Shown here piece after piece: positions 19,396 to 28,717 of a stretch of DNA of 43,354 bases. Numbering within the stretch: position 1 is the stretch's first letter; every line of letters starts with the position of its first letter. The DNA is taken from assembly GCF_000820305.1 (NCBI RefSeq), contig NZ_CDBH01000053.1, positions 1 through 43,354 of the forward strand, written 5' to 3'. The stretch is from Aeromonas dhakensis. Its GTDB lineage: Bacteria; Pseudomonadota; Gammaproteobacteria; Enterobacterales; Aeromonadaceae. Position numbers and translations under genes: made by a program. A model generated the notes under the pieces. It saw nothing but the letters and a program-made list of their open reading frames with translations, was not told where the DNA came from and did no database searches.

Positions 19396-19902
19396 ATGCT
19401 GATCATCTTCAGTGGTTTGCCGGGCAGCGGGAAAAGCACCATAGCACGGGCCCTGGCCCGGCGGTTGAGGGCCGTCTACCTGCGCATCGATACCATAGAG
19501 CAGGCCATTCGTGCCGCTGAGCAGGCGGATAACGAGATGGGACCCGCCGGTTATTTCGTTGCCTATGGGTTGGCCAGAGAAAACCTGACACTTGGCTCGA
19601 CCGTCATCACGGATTCCGTTAACCCCATCCAGCTCACTCGGGATGCTTACCACGACATCGCCCGCTCGGTCGGGGTGCCCTGTCTCGATGTCGAGGTGGT
19701 CTGCTCCAATCCGAAGCTGTACCGCGAGCGGGTCGAAAACCGGACGGTGGATATCGAGGGGCTGGCATTGCCGGATTGGCAGGCGGTGATCGATCGCGAC
19801 TATCAACTCTGGGAGAGTGAGCGTCTGGTGCTGGATAGCGCCACCCTGTCGGTCGCCCAGAGCGTGGAAAAGATTGTCGCCGCGTTGGCACAGGAATCGT
19901 AG
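19396..19902 (+). CDS. P-loop AAA/kinase-like protein (AAA_33 type)
   Basis: This 168-residue cytoplasmic protein starts MLIIFSGLPGSGKSTIARAL; the Walker A GLPGSGKS is at 7-14. IDTIEQAIR follows, and SVNPIQLTRDAYHDIA is where small-molecule kinases of this group bind substrate. The lid-like segment CSNPKLYRERVENR is also present. It resembles predicted kinases and zeta-like ATPases of the AAA_33 group that phosphorylate small molecules; no substrate can be named. AAGGGA lies 7 bases before the chosen ATG. Its TAG stop is the first three bases of the adjacent 164-bp repeat element, so the insertion may have reset the C terminus. Confidence 0.75.
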   Translation: MLIIFSGLPGSGKSTIARALARRLRAVYLRIDTIEQAIRAAEQADNEMGPAGYFVAYGLARENLTLGSTVITDSVNPIQLTRDAYHDIARSVGVPCLDVEVVCSNPKLYRERVENRTVDIEGLALPDWQAVIDRDYQLWESERLVLDSATLSVAQSVEKIVAALAQES

Positions 19903-20063
19903 GTTCGATTAGCGCAACGTCATCGAACGAACGAGAGGCTTTGATTGCGGTTGTTGCCGTGAGTCGGGGTTGGCCAGCCGGAGGGGGAAATTCGGCTGGC
20001 CGTTATGGCGGGAGAGCCCATTTACGCGAACGTCCGATTACGCCTGACGGCTAATCGAACCTA
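19900..20063. repeat. MITE-like 164-bp element, copy 1
   Basis: The element begins TAGGTTCGATTAGC and ends GCTAATCGAACCTA, so its ends are inverted repeats of at least 14 bp that extend imperfectly to about 38 bp. An internal hairpin GGCCAGCCG / CGGCTGGCC lies in the middle. There is no coding capacity. Copy 2 at 20191 has the same length and order. It has the features of a non-autonomous miniature inverted-repeat element, and its left end supplies the stop codon of the kinase gene. Confidence 0.85.
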
Positions 20064-20067
20064 CGGG

Positions 20068-20110
20068 TACCCCCTTCTCCCCTTGCGGGAGAAGGGTTGG
20101 GGATGAGGGG
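20068..20110. repeat. REP-like palindrome, copy A
   Basis: This 43-bp unit contains CCCCTTCTCCC-CTTGC-GGGAGAAGGG followed by a GGGGATGAGGGG tail. It recurs at 28662-28704 with only two base differences in my reading. It lies between the two 164-bp elements. Confidence 0.8.
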
Positions 20111-20190
20111 CGTTATGCCAACCCAAGGTCAATGTTGGGCTTCTCGATGTTCGGCACCGACCGGCATACCCCGCAAGCCACCGCTTTCTG

Positions 20191-20354
20191 TAGGTTCGAT
20201 TAGCGCAGCGTAATCGGACGAACGAGAGGCCTTGATTGCGGTTGTTGCCGTGTAACAGTGTCGGCCAACCGGAGGGTGGAATTAGGCTGGCCGTTATGGC
20301 GGGAGAATCCATTTACGCGAACGTCCGATTACGCCTGACGGCTAATCGAACCTA
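20191..20354. repeat. MITE-like 164-bp element, copy 2
   Basis: This is a direct repeat of copy 1 with the same TAGGTTCGATTAGC start and GCTAATCGAACCTA end. The interior agrees closely (TTGATTGCGGTTGTTGCCGTG and GGCTGGCCGTTATGGCGGGAG), with scattered substitutions and one base of its internal stem changed to a mismatch. Copies 1 and 2 are 127 bp apart, with the REP-like unit between them. An A+T-rich gene islet begins right after copy 2. Confidence 0.87.
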
Positions 20355-20529
20355 TAGGCTAACAGTTTTGTGATTGCTATAGCAGTTCCATGGCCATTCA
20401 CTTGAAACAGGAAAGATTCAATGAGATCCTTTTTGTGGCGGCTCTATTATTCGGTAGTGTCTAGGAGTGACGAGTAAAAAATTTAAAAGCTACCATTTTG
20501 TTACGTCAAAGTAATTTTAGTGAGGATTT

Positions 20530-20877
20530 ATGGCTTTAACCTTTCCAATAAAGTTAGACCACCAAATCATATTGCGAGATGAGGAGGGGGATTTTTTTAA
20601 AGTAAATGTACTTGAAGTTTGGCATCTAGAGAAAAACTATTTGTTTGAAGATGGAAGGGGTAATGGTTTAATAGTTAGTGGGTATGACTCATCTATCGAA
20701 AATGACGGAAGAGGCTTGCGTGTTACTAATCTGCACTATATAAAGAATGGGATTGTTTTTAAAAGGTGCCCATCATGTGAGCGTAGCTATTCTTTCGGAT
20801 CATATAGTACAAGAACCACTAATGAACGTCGAGATCAAAGCGACTGTGAAGGGTGCAGGAAAGCATATAATAGATAA
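20530..20877 (+). CDS. Hypothetical Cys4 protein in an A+T-rich islet
   Basis: This 115-residue protein is not recognised. The N-terminal part (residues 1-75) is predicted beta-rich (DHQIILRDEEGDFFKVNVLEV). The C-terminal part has CPSC (Cys80, Cys83) and CEGC (Cys106, Cys109) spaced like a zinc ribbon. GAGG lies just before the ATG. Codon use is A/T-ending, unlike all core genes in the window, which points to recent transfer. A hairpin separates it from the downstream methyltransferase on the same strand. It could be a DNA-binding or accessory protein of that enzyme, but nothing in the sequence proves this. Confidence 0.65.
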   Translation: MALTFPIKLDHQIILRDEEGDFFKVNVLEVWHLEKNYLFEDGRGNGLIVSGYDSSIENDGRGLRVTNLHYIKNGIVFKRCPSCERSYSFGSYSTRTTNERRDQSDCEGCRKAYNR

Positions 20878-20898
20878 TGTTATTGCTCGCATAAAATG

Positions 20899-20930
20899 AA
20901 GTCTCCATTTATGATGGAGACTTTCCTGTT
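20899..20930 (+). terminator. Stem-loop terminator between the Cys4 gene and the methyltransferase
   Basis: GTCTCCAT-TTATG-ATGGAGAC with flanking A residues and a T-rich tail (TTTCCTGTTT) begins 22 bases after the Cys4 gene stop. It would reduce transcription into the methyltransferase. Confidence 0.7.
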
Positions 20931-20944
20931 TAGAGTAAAAACAA

Positions 20945-21607
20945 TTGATTACACTATCATCACTTGATGCGGTGACTTGGTTATCAAGCTTACAAGATGA
21001 AAGCGTAGACTTAGTCATTACAGATCCTCCTTATGAATCTCTAGAGAAACATCGCTCAATAGGAACCACGACTCGATTAAAAAGCAGTAAATCATCTAGT
21101 AATCAATGGTTTGAAATTTTTCCAAATGATCGATTTGAAATGCTTTTTGAGCAAATATATCGGGTTCTTAAAAAAAATAGTCATTTTTATTTGTTTTGTG
21201 ATCAAGAAACCATGTTTTATGTTAAACCTATAGCAGAAAACATAGGTTTTAAGTTTTGGAAGCCAATAGTATGGGATAAATGTACTATTGGCATGGGATA
21301 TCATTACAGAGCAAAATATGAATTCATTTTGTTTTTTGAGAAAGGTAAGCGCAAGCTAAATGATTTATCAATTCCTGATATTTTAAATGAAAAAAGAGTT
21401 TTTCGTGGTTATCCGACAGAAAAGCCGGTTGCTTTGATAGAGAAACTAATCATGCAGAGCTCAATAGAAAATGAGACGGTTGTTGACCCATTTTTTGGTT
21501 CTGGATCTACTATATTAGCTGCCAATAATTTAAATAGAAATGCACTTGGAACTGATATATCAAGTGCTGCTCATGAATATTTTATGAAACGATTAAATAG
21601 TGATTGA
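20945..21607 (+). CDS. Site-specific DNA methyltransferase (adenine N6 or cytosine N4), beta class
   Basis: This 220-residue enzyme would transfer a methyl group from S-adenosylmethionine to DNA. The catalytic motif DPPY is at 27-30 and the AdoMet-binding motif DPFFGSGST at 181-189, followed by NALGTDIS. The DPPY-first order marks the beta class. TEKPVALIEKLI is also typical. The target-recognition region lies between the two motifs. No in-frame ATG is near the family start; I used TTG 20945, and the N terminus is uncertain. No restriction endonuclease is adjacent. Base composition is strongly A+T-rich, so transfer is likely. Confidence 0.85.
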   Translation: MITLSSLDAVTWLSSLQDESVDLVITDPPYESLEKHRSIGTTTRLKSSKSSSNQWFEIFPNDRFEMLFEQIYRVLKKNSHFYLFCDQETMFYVKPIAENIGFKFWKPIVWDKCTIGMGYHYRAKYEFILFFEKGKRKLNDLSIPDILNEKRVFRGYPTEKPVALIEKLIMQSSIENETVVDPFFGSGSTILAANNLNRNALGTDISSAAHEYFMKRLNSD

Positions 21608-21707
21608 TGACGTATTTTTATCGGAAGCATCATGAGTTAAAAGTTATCTAGTAAACATGGGTGAGATCTGTTTTTATATATTTTATAGTAATTCTTTTTT
21701 TGAAGTG

Positions 21708-21740
21708 AAAAAACGGCGCCTTAACAGCGCCGTTTTTTAT
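21708..21740. terminator. Bidirectional terminator between the methyltransferase and glyS
   Basis: AAAAAACGGCGC / GCGCCGTTTTTT forms a 12-bp perfect stem with loop CTTAACA and T-runs on both strands. It lies 20 bases past the glyS stop and about 100 bases past the methyltransferase stop. Confidence 0.92.
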
Positions 21741-21759
21741 ATCAATCACCCAACCAGAA

Positions 21760-23829
21760 TCACTGCAGCAGGGAGATATCTGCCACTTGCAGGAACAGGT
21801 TGCGCAGGTTGTTCAGCAGTGCCAGACGGTTGGCCTTGAGAGCCTCGTCGTCGGCCATCACCATCACCTCGTTGAAGAAGGTGTCGACCGGCTCGCGCAG
21901 GGCGGCCAGACGGGTGAGGGCAGCCTGATAGTCACCGGCAGCGAACAGCGGGGCCAGTTCGGCTTGCAGTTCGGCAACCTGGGTGGCCAGCGCCTTCTCG
22001 GCGGCATCGACCAGCAGTTCCGGTTTGACGGCAGTCGGCAACTCGCCTTCGACCTTGGCCAGAATGTTGCTCACGCGCTTGTTGGCGGCAGCCAGTGCCA
22101 GAGCGGCATCCAGGGTGCGGAAGTGGCTGACAGCCTTGACGCGACGATCGAAGTCGAGCGGGCGGGTCGGGCGGCGGGCCAGTACGGCCAGCACCACGTC
22201 GGCACCGATGCCTTCGTCCTGATAGGCGGCACGGAAGCGGCCCAGCATAAAGTCGACCACGTCGGTAACGACGGTTTTGTTGGTCAGCTTGTCACCGTAG
22301 ACGCGTACCGCTTCTTCAACCAGTTCAACCAGATCCAGATCCAGCTGCTTCTCGGTCATGATGCGCAGGGCACCGATGGCGGCGCGACGCAGGGCGAACG
22401 GGTCCTTGTCACCCTTCGGCAGCATGCCGATGCCGAAGATACCGGCCAGGGTGTCGAACTTGTCGGCCAGCGCGACGGCGCAGGCAACCAGACCGGACGG
22501 CAGGGCATCGCCGGCAAAGCGCGGCATGTACTGCTCGTTGAGGGCCACGGCCACCGCTTCGTCTTCGCCATCATGACGGGCGTAGTGCATCCCCATGACA
22601 CCCTGGGTGTCGGTGAACTCGCCGACCATGTTGGTCATCAGGTCACACTTGGAGAGCAGACCGGCACGCTTGGCCTGAGCCACGTCGGCGCCGATACGCT
22701 CGGCGATAAAGCCGGCGACGGTCTCGATGCGCTCGACCTTGGCCTTGACGGTGCCCAGCTGTTGCTGGAACAGCACGGTTTCCAGGCGCGGCAGGCGGGA
22801 GGCCAGAGTCTGCTTGAGGTCGGTCTTGAAGAAGAACTCGGCGTCAGAGAGACGGGGGCGAACCACCTTCTCGTTGCCGCTGATGATCTGGCTCGGGTCT
22901 TTGGACTCGATGTTGGTGACGAAGATGAACTTCGGCAGCAGCTTGCCGTTCTTGTCGTAGACCGGGAAGTACTTCTGGTCACCCTTCATGGTGTGCACCA
23001 GCGCCTCGGCCGGCACGGCCAGGAACTTCTCTTCGAAGTTGGCGGTCAGCACCACAGGCCACTCGACCAGTGCGGTGACTTCTTCCAGCAGGTCGTCGTC
23101 CAGATCGGCCACGCCACCGAAGGCGGCCGCGGCCGCTTCGGCGTCAGCCTTGATCTTGGCCTTACGCGCCATGAAGTCGGCAATCACCATGCCGCGCTCC
23201 TGCAGGATCTGCGGGTACTGGCTGGCATTGTCGATGGTGAATTCGCTCTCGCCCATGAAGCGGTGACCGCGAAGGGTGCGGGCAGAGTCGATACCCAGAA
23301 TGTGGGCGGGCACCAGATCCCCATCCAGCAGCAGGGTCACGGTGAAGACCGGACGCACGAACTGGATGGTTTTGTCGCCCCAGCGCATCATTTTCGGGAT
23401 CGGCAGCTTGGCCAGAGCAGAGGCAACCAGTTCGCCCAACAACTCTTTGGCCGGACGGCCTTCGACCTTGGCGGTGTGAACCAGCCACTCGCCCTTGTCG
23501 GTGACCAGACGCTCGGCCTGCTCAACGGTGATGCCGTTGCCACGGGCCCAGCCTTCGGCGGCCTTGGTCGGCTTGCCTTCGGCATCGAACGCCTGAGCTA
23601 CGGCCGGGCCGCGCTTCTCGACGCTCTTGCTCGGCTGCTCGCCGGCCAGCGCGTGTACCTTCAGCGCCAGACGGCGCGGGGAGGCAAACCACTCGACGTC
23701 GCCAAAGGCCAGATCGGCCTTGGTCAGCTCGGCTTTGAAGTTGTCGGCAAAGGCTTCGGCCAGGGAGCGCAGGGCTTTGGGCGGCAGCTCAGCAGTACCG
23801 ATCTCTACCAGAAATGTATGTTGTGCCAT
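21760..23829 (-). CDS. glyS: Glycyl-tRNA synthetase beta subunit
   Basis: This 689-residue protein has the usual length of the beta subunit, which binds tRNA-Gly in the alpha2beta2 enzyme. The N terminus [20 protein letters not shown] is the family signature. [17 protein letters not shown] and [18 protein letters not shown] are conserved HD-like segments. The C-terminal anticodon-binding (DALR-like) region ends with [20 protein letters not shown]. It starts 9 bases after glyQ, so the two subunits are co-translated. This is the bacterial heterotetrameric type, as in other gammaproteobacteria. Confidence 0.97.
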   Translation of the reverse strand: MAQHTFLVEIGTAELPPKALRSLAEAFADNFKAELTKADLAFGDVEWFASPRRLALKVHALAGEQPSKSVEKRGPAVAQAFDAEGKPTKAAEGWARGNGITVEQAERLVTDKGEWLVHTAKVEGRPAKELLGELVASALAKLPIPKMMRWGDKTIQFVRPVFTVTLLLDGDLVPAHILGIDSARTLRGHRFMGESEFTIDNASQYPQILQERGMVIADFMARKAKIKADAEAAAAAFGGVADLDDDLLEEVTALVEWPVVLTANFEEKFLAVPAEALVHTMKGDQKYFPVYDKNGKLLPKFIFVTNIESKDPSQIISGNEKVVRPRLSDAEFFFKTDLKQTLASRLPRLETVLFQQQLGTVKAKVERIETVAGFIAERIGADVAQAKRAGLLSKCDLMTNMVGEFTDTQGVMGMHYARHDGEDEAVAVALNEQYMPRFAGDALPSGLVACAVALADKFDTLAGIFGIGMLPKGDKDPFALRRAAIGALRIMTEKQLDLDLVELVEEAVRVYGDKLTNKTVVTDVVDFMLGRFRAAYQDEGIGADVVLAVLARRPTRPLDFDRRVKAVSHFRTLDAALALAAANKRVSNILAKVEGELPTAVKPELLVDAAEKALATQVAELQAELAPLFAAGDYQAALTRLAALREPVDTFFNEVMVMADDEALKANRLALLNNLRNLFLQVADISLLQ

Positions 23830-23838
23830 GTCCGTTCC

Positions 23839-24762
23839 TTAACCTTGCTTGTTCTCACTGCGCTGACACATAGGGAAGCCCAGCGCTTCGCGGGAGGCGT
23901 AGTATGCCTCTGCCACGGCCTTGGTCAGGGTGCGAATGCGCAGGATGTAGCGCTGACGCTCGGTGACCGAGATGGCCTTGCGGGCATCCAGCAGGTTGAA
24001 GGAGTGAGCGGCCTTGAGGATGCGCTCGTAGGCAGGCAGCGGCAGCGGTTTTTCCAGCGCCAGCAGGTTCTGGGCTTCCTTCTCGTACTGCTCGAAGCAG
24101 TGGAACAGGAACTCCACATCGGCGTGTTCGAAGTTGTAGGTGGATTGCTCCACTTCGTTCTGGTGGAACACGTCGCCGTAGGTGGTCTTGCCCAGCGGGC
24201 CGTCAGACCAGACCAGATCGTAGACGCTGTCTACGCCCTGAATGTACATGGCCAGACGCTCGAGACCGTAGGTGATCTCGCCGGTGACCGGCTTGCACTC
24301 GAGGCCGCCAACCTGCTGGAAGTAGGTGAACTGGGTCACTTCCATGCCGTTCAGCCACACTTCCCAACCCAGACCCCAGGCACCCAGAGTCGGGTTTTCC
24401 CAGTTGTCTTCCACGAAGCGGATGTCGTGGATCTCGGGATCCATGCCCAGCTCTTTCAGGGAGCCCAGATAGAGTTCCTGAATGTTGTCGGGGGAAGGCT
24501 TGATGATCACCTGGAACTGGTAGTAGTGCTGCAGGCGGTTCGGGTTTTCACCGTAGCGGCCGTCAGTCGGACGGCGGGACGGTTGCACGTAGGCGCAGGC
24601 GATGGGCTCGGGGCCCAGGGCGCGCAGGCAGGTCATGGGGTGAGAAGTACCGGCACCCACTTCCATATCCAGCGGCTGAATGATGGTACAGCCCTGGCGG
24701 GACCAATAGTCCTGCAGCTGCAGGATCAGGCCCTGAAAGGTTTTGACATCGAATTTTTGCAT
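23839..24762 (-). CDS. glyQ: Glycyl-tRNA synthetase alpha subunit
   Basis: This 307-residue class II catalytic subunit activates glycine and charges tRNA-Gly with GlyS. It begins [20 protein letters not shown] and contains the conserved [37 protein letters not shown] and [19 protein letters not shown] segments of bacterial GlyQ. It is the first gene of glyQS. The upstream 209 bp, shared with the divergent tag gene, must hold the promoter. Confidence 0.97.
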   Translation of the reverse strand: MQKFDVKTFQGLILQLQDYWSRQGCTIIQPLDMEVGAGTSHPMTCLRALGPEPIACAYVQPSRRPTDGRYGENPNRLQHYYQFQVIIKPSPDNIQELYLGSLKELGMDPEIHDIRFVEDNWENPTLGAWGLGWEVWLNGMEVTQFTYFQQVGGLECKPVTGEITYGLERLAMYIQGVDSVYDLVWSDGPLGKTTYGDVFHQNEVEQSTYNFEHADVEFLFHCFEQYEKEAQNLLALEKPLPLPAYERILKAAHSFNLLDARKAISVTERQRYILRIRTLTKAVAEAYYASREALGFPMCQRSENKQG

Positions 24763-24971
24763 AATTTTTTTCGCGCGAAATGAAATCAGAGCAAGATTTG
24801 CTGAATGTGAACCGAAGGAGTATACCGTCTGGCATGGTCGGATAATAGGCGAAATTACAGCGGATTAATGTGATGGCGCTGCGCCGGGCCTGGGCGGGAG
24901 GGGTTGTCGGCACTCCCACGCCCGGGTTGGCATCGACCCCGGGGATTGGATGAAATGACAGGAGAGAGGGA

Positions 24972-25553
24972 ATGGAGTTGCGTTGCGCCTGGGTGACCAA
25001 GGACCCGGAATATATCGAATACCATGACAAACAGTGGGGCAGGCCGGTCCATGATTCGCGCGAGCTGTTTGCCAAGCTCTGCCTCGACGGCCAGCAGGCG
25101 GGGCTGTCGTGGATCACCATCCTGAAGCGCACCGAGAGCTACCATCGCGCCTATGCCGACTTCGATCCGCTGCGCATCGCGCAGTTCGACGAGCAGGATG
25201 TGGAGCGGCTGATGCAGGACACCGGCATCATCCGCAACCGGCTCAAGGTGCAGTCGATCATCAAAAATGCCCGCGCCTATCTGGCGCTGGAGGCCGAAGG
25301 CGTCGACTTTGTCGATTATCTGTGGGGCTTCGTGGGCGGCGCCCCCATCGTCAACCAGCGCCAGGGCAACGGCGACATTCCGGCGACCTCGCCGGAGTCG
25401 GATGCCATGTCCAAGGCGCTCAAGAAACGTGGCTTCACCTTCGTCGGCAGCACCATCTGCTACGCCTTCATGCAGGCGGTGGGAATGGTGAACGATCATC
25501 TGGTGACCTGCCCCTGCCACGCCGAGTGCCAGCAGGGCCCTGCGCGCCAATAA
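24972..25553 (+). CDS. tag: DNA-3-methyladenine glycosylase I
   Basis: Tag excises 3-methyladenine from alkylated DNA to start base-excision repair. The 193-residue protein closely matches E. coli Tag. The N-terminal CAWV and YHDKQWG, GQQAGLSWITILKRTESY, and GIIRNRLKVQSIIKNARAYL are present. The zinc site (Cys5, His18, His176, Cys180) is intact, and SKALKKRGFTFVGSTICYAFMQ is conserved. AGGAGAGAGGG precedes the ATG. In E. coli tag also lies in the same neighbourhood as yiaD and glyQS, so the order is ancestral. No Ada box was seen. Confidence 0.96.
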   Translation: MELRCAWVTKDPEYIEYHDKQWGRPVHDSRELFAKLCLDGQQAGLSWITILKRTESYHRAYADFDPLRIAQFDEQDVERLMQDTGIIRNRLKVQSIIKNARAYLALEAEGVDFVDYLWGFVGGAPIVNQRQGNGDIPATSPESDAMSKALKKRGFTFVGSTICYAFMQAVGMVNDHLVTCPCHAECQQGPARQ

Positions 25554-25573
25554 ACCGGGCGCAAGGTAAATAG

Positions 25574-25599
25574 AGAAGGGAGGCTGATGCCTCCCTTCT
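25574..25599. terminator. Hairpin between convergent tag and chemoreceptor genes
   Basis: AGAAGGGAGGC-TGAT-GCCTCCCTTCT forms an 11-bp perfect stem 20 bases after the tag stop. There is no clear T-run on the plus strand, so it may work mainly as a 3'-end hairpin for both convergent transcripts. Confidence 0.7.
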
Positions 25600-25630
25600 G
25601 CATGTCGGCATGGCGCCTGTCATGGGGCCG

Positions 25631-27667
25631 TCAGGCGATCCCGGCCTGGCGCAGGGAGCCCGAGTACTGTTTGTCGACCTTGGAGATATGGTTGAGCAGC
25701 CAGTTCTTGAGAAACACCAGCAGCTCCATGTTGAACTCTTCGTCGTCCGGGCCGTTGCGCTGCATCAGGGTATCGAGCTCCGCCAGCAGCCGGGCGTGTT
25801 CCTCTTTGTGGCGGCGCAACTCGGGGTAGCCCGCCTGCTCCATCACCTGCTCCTCGTCGGCGAAGTGCCGGGTGGCGAGCTTGAGCAGCTCGTCGAGCCG
25901 CTGCTTGCGAAGCTGGGCCGGACTCTTGTCGAGCACCGCCTGGTAGAGCCGGTTCATCGCCTCGAACAGGCCAAGATGCTGGCTGTCCATGCTGGGCACC
26001 TGCACCATGAAGGCCTCGTTCCAGTGCAGCAGATCCTGATCCTGGGTGGCTGAGCCAGCCTTGCTGACGTCGAACTGATCGCTGATGAGGCCGATCTCCT
26101 CGTTGGCCTGGTTCATGTCCCGGGTGTGGCTGCGGCTCTGGCGCGCCAGCTCCAGGCATTCGCGGGCGATGCTGGCGACCTCCATCACATTGCGGTTGGT
26201 CTCTTCGGTGACCTGGGCCTGCTGGCCGGCGGCGGTGGCGATGTGGCCGTTCATGTCGTTGACCCGGGTGATGGCCTCGACGATGGCGGTCAGGGTCTCG
26301 CCGGTGCCCGCCGCCTGGCTGACCGCCTGTTCGCTCACGTTGCGGGTGGTGTGCATGGTGGTCACCGCGTGGCGGGTGTTGTGCTGCAGCGCCTCGATAC
26401 GCTGCTGAATGTCGACGGTGGCGGCCTGGGTGCGGGTCGCCAGCTGGCGCACCTCGTCGGCCACCACCGCGAAACCGCGGCCCTGCTCGCCGGCCCGGGC
26501 CGCCTCGATGGCGGCGTTGAGGGCCAGCAGATTGGTCTGTTCCGAGATGGTGCGGATCACCTGCAGTATGTTGCCGATCTGGGTGCTCTCCTGATCCAGC
26601 TGGGTGACTTCCCCGGCGGACTGTTCAATGTGGTCGGCCACCTGGCGGATCAGGGTGATGGTCTGGCTCACCTGGCGCTGGCCGTCGTGGGCCTGCTGCT
26701 GGGTCAGCAGGGTGTCCTGGCTGGCCTGCTCGGTGTTGTGCTCGATGTTGTGGACGGTGGCGGTCATCTCGTTGATGGCGGTCGCCAGCATGTCGGTATT
26801 CTGCTGGGCCTGCTGCATGCTGCTGAGGGTGCTGCCGGAGTGGGCCATCAGCAGCGCCATCTTGTCGTGGGTCTTGCGCGACACCAGTTGTACCGTGCCG
26901 ATCAGGTTGTCGATATTGCCGAGGAAGCGGTTGAACACTTCCGCCAGATAGGCGAACTCGTCCTTGCCCTGGCTGTGCAGCCGGAAGGTGAGGTTGTGGC
27001 TGTGGTTGGCCAGCTCGACCAGCTGGCCCATCAGATGCTGCAGCGGGCCGACGGTCTTGCGGTAGATGAGCAGCAACATCAGCAGGATGACGGTCAGGCT
27101 GACGGCCAGCTGCAGCATGTCCTGACGCTGCAGGGTCTGGCTCTGGGCACGGATATCCTGTTCCCGCTGCTTGAACCCTTGCTGTTGCTGTTCCAGCACG
27201 GCCGCGACCTGGCTGGCGATGTTGTCGGTGAGGGCATCGAAGCCTTCGTTCGGCTGCTTCATCAGCTGGTTGCCAGCCTCGCGCCCCTCTTTCAGATAGA
27301 TGTCCACCATCCGCTTGCCGATCTCCAGCTGACGGGTCAGCAGCGGGGTGAGTGGCGCCTGCAATTGTGGCAGCCGCTCCAGCAGCTGGCGAGCCGCCTG
27401 GGCGTGCTGCTCGGCCTCGCCGATGGAGTCCATCTCGCCGGAGACGGCGGCATCGGTCAGGAACTGCTGAACCTGGGTGGTGTGATACCGCAGCTCCTGC
27501 AGGGTGATCTGCTCGTTGGCGCTGAGGATGAGCTGGTTGGGCAGCTCACCGAGGCGGGCGGTCAGGCTGCTGCGCCAGAGCCCGCCCAGCACCATGGTGA
27601 GCAGAATGATGAGGCTGGCACTCAACAGCAGGTGCCGGATAGAGACGTTGCGAAGCAGTGCGGACAT
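25631..27667 (-). CDS. Methyl-accepting chemotaxis protein with C-terminal hemerythrin domain
   Basis: This 678-residue receptor has a first transmembrane segment (about 10-32), a mostly helical periplasmic domain, a second transmembrane segment near 190-208, HAMP, and an MCP signalling hairpin with [41 protein letters not shown] sequence. Unusually, residues about 546-678 form a bacteriohemerythrin with all seven di-iron ligands: His564, His601, Glu605, His620, His624, His660 and Asp665. Such domains bind O2, as in Desulfovibrio DcrH, so O2 or redox taxis is likely. AGGGG 7 bases upstream supports the start at 27667; an earlier in-frame start would add 24 unlikely residues. Confidence 0.92.
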   Translation of the reverse strand: MSALLRNVSIRHLLLSASLIILLTMVLGGLWRSSLTARLGELPNQLILSANEQITLQELRYHTTQVQQFLTDAAVSGEMDSIGEAEQHAQAARQLLERLPQLQAPLTPLLTRQLEIGKRMVDIYLKEGREAGNQLMKQPNEGFDALTDNIASQVAAVLEQQQQGFKQREQDIRAQSQTLQRQDMLQLAVSLTVILLMLLLIYRKTVGPLQHLMGQLVELANHSHNLTFRLHSQGKDEFAYLAEVFNRFLGNIDNLIGTVQLVSRKTHDKMALLMAHSGSTLSSMQQAQQNTDMLATAINEMTATVHNIEHNTEQASQDTLLTQQQAHDGQRQVSQTITLIRQVADHIEQSAGEVTQLDQESTQIGNILQVIRTISEQTNLLALNAAIEAARAGEQGRGFAVVADEVRQLATRTQAATVDIQQRIEALQHNTRHAVTTMHTTRNVSEQAVSQAAGTGETLTAIVEAITRVNDMNGHIATAAGQQAQVTEETNRNVMEVASIARECLELARQSRSHTRDMNQANEEIGLISDQFDVSKAGSATQDQDLLHWNEAFMVQVPSMDSQHLGLFEAMNRLYQAVLDKSPAQLRKQRLDELLKLATRHFADEEQVMEQAGYPELRRHKEEHARLLAELDTLMQRNGPDDEEFNMELLVFLKNWLLNHISKVDKQYSGSLRQAGIA

Positions 27668-27916
27668 GAGAGACCCCTGAGCACTATTGATGGTGCATTC
27701 AATAGTAGCCAATGGAGACGTATTTGGTCCGTTGAACAAGGGGATAGGTCAGGGGGGGGCTGGTTCCGGCTGCCGGTTCAGGCGGCATCCAGCCAGCCTG
27801 CGGATACTGGGACGTGGGCAGAGAGGGGCGTGACGCTGATAACGTCACACCTTGGCACACCTCTGGGGTAGAATGCGCCCTCTTTGGATTTGAGTCGGTT
27901 TTTTTAGAGGTTTTTC

Positions 27917-28573
27917 ATGCATTTCAAGACAATCGTTCCCGCCGTTGCTCTGGCCGTCGCCCTGAGCGGCTGTACCACCAACCCCTATACCGGCGAGTCC
28001 CAAACCTCCAAGGGCGCCTGGGGCGCACTGGCGGGCGCCGCTGCGGGTGCCGCCGTGGGTGCGCTCTCCTCCAGCAAGGGTGACCGCAAGAAGGGGATCC
28101 TGACCGGCGTGGCCGCCGGTGCCGCCTTGGGTGGTGGTATCGGCTACTACATGGACGTGCAGGAAGCCAAGCTGCGCGAGAAGCTGCAAGGCACCGGCGT
28201 CAGCGTGACCCGCAACGGTGATCAGCTGATCCTCAACATGCCGAACAACGTCACCTTCGACAGCTCCAGCGCCCAGCTGAAGGCCGCCGGTGCCAACACC
28301 CTGTCCGGCGTGGCCATGGTGGTCGCCGAGTTCGACAAGACCCGCCTGAACGTGGTTGGTCACACCGACAGCACCGGCTCCCGCGAGCTGAACATGAAGC
28401 TCTCCGCCCAGCGCGCCGATGCCGTCGCCGCCCAGCTGATCGGCCAGGGTGTGATCGGCAGCCGCATCGCTACCAGCGGCGTGGGCCCGGATCAGCCGGT
28501 CGCCACCAACAGCACAGCCGAAGGCAAGGCCCAGAACCGTCGGGTGACCATCACCCTGACCCCGACCGCCTAA
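27917..28573 (+). CDS. yiaD: OmpA-family outer membrane lipoprotein, YiaD-like
   Basis: This 218-residue lipoprotein has a signal peptide ending in the lipobox LSGC (Cys19), then two glycine-zipper segments (AGAAAGAAVGAL and GVAAGAALGGGIGYYMD) that could insert in or span the membrane. The C-terminal OmpA domain (about 105-216) carries the peptidoglycan-binding motif VVGHTDSTGSRELNMKLSAQRADAV and GVGPDQPVATN near the end. The layout and length match E. coli YiaD, which lies near tag in that genome too. AGAGG lies 6 bases before the ATG. It likely anchors the outer membrane to peptidoglycan. Confidence 0.93.
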   Translation: MHFKTIVPAVALAVALSGCTTNPYTGESQTSKGAWGALAGAAAGAAVGALSSSKGDRKKGILTGVAAGAALGGGIGYYMDVQEAKLREKLQGTGVSVTRNGDQLILNMPNNVTFDSSSAQLKAAGANTLSGVAMVVAEFDKTRLNVVGHTDSTGSRELNMKLSAQRADAVAAQLIGQGVIGSRIATSGVGPDQPVATNSTAEGKAQNRRVTITLTPTA

Positions 28574-28593
28574 GCGGCCCGGTTCGCAGCCAT

Positions 28594-28627
28594 AAAAAAG
28601 GCCCCGCCAGCGATGGCGGGGCCTTTT
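28594..28627 (+). terminator. Rho-independent terminator after yiaD
   Basis: AAAAAGGCCCCGCC / GGCGGGGCCTTTTT forms a 14-bp stem with loop AGCGAT, 20 bases after the stop. Confidence 0.95.
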
Positions 28628-28661
28628 TATTGGGCCGTTGCGAGCAATGGCGCCTTGTTTT

Positions 28662-28704
28662 TTACCCCCTTCTCCCCTTGCGGGAGAAGGGGCGGGGATG
28701 AGGG
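28662..28704. repeat. REP-like palindrome, copy B
   Basis: This is the same 43-bp unit as at 20068-20110 (CCCCTTCTCCC-CTTGC-GGGAGAAGGGG, then GATGAGGGG). It lies between the yiaD terminator and the end of the convergent yoaB gene, the intergenic 3'-end position typical of REP sequences. Confidence 0.8.
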
Positions 28705-28717
28705 GGATAATTGCCTC

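Noticed and set aside
21787..24783. 998-codon open frame on the plus strand
   Set aside because: It is antisense to glyS and glyQ, both of which are strongly recognised. It is low-complexity and has no ribosome-binding site or domain.
26126..27871. 581-codon plus-strand frame
   Set aside because: It is antisense to the chemoreceptor gene and is full of repetitive Leu-Gly-Gln-His patterns typical of reverse-frame reading.
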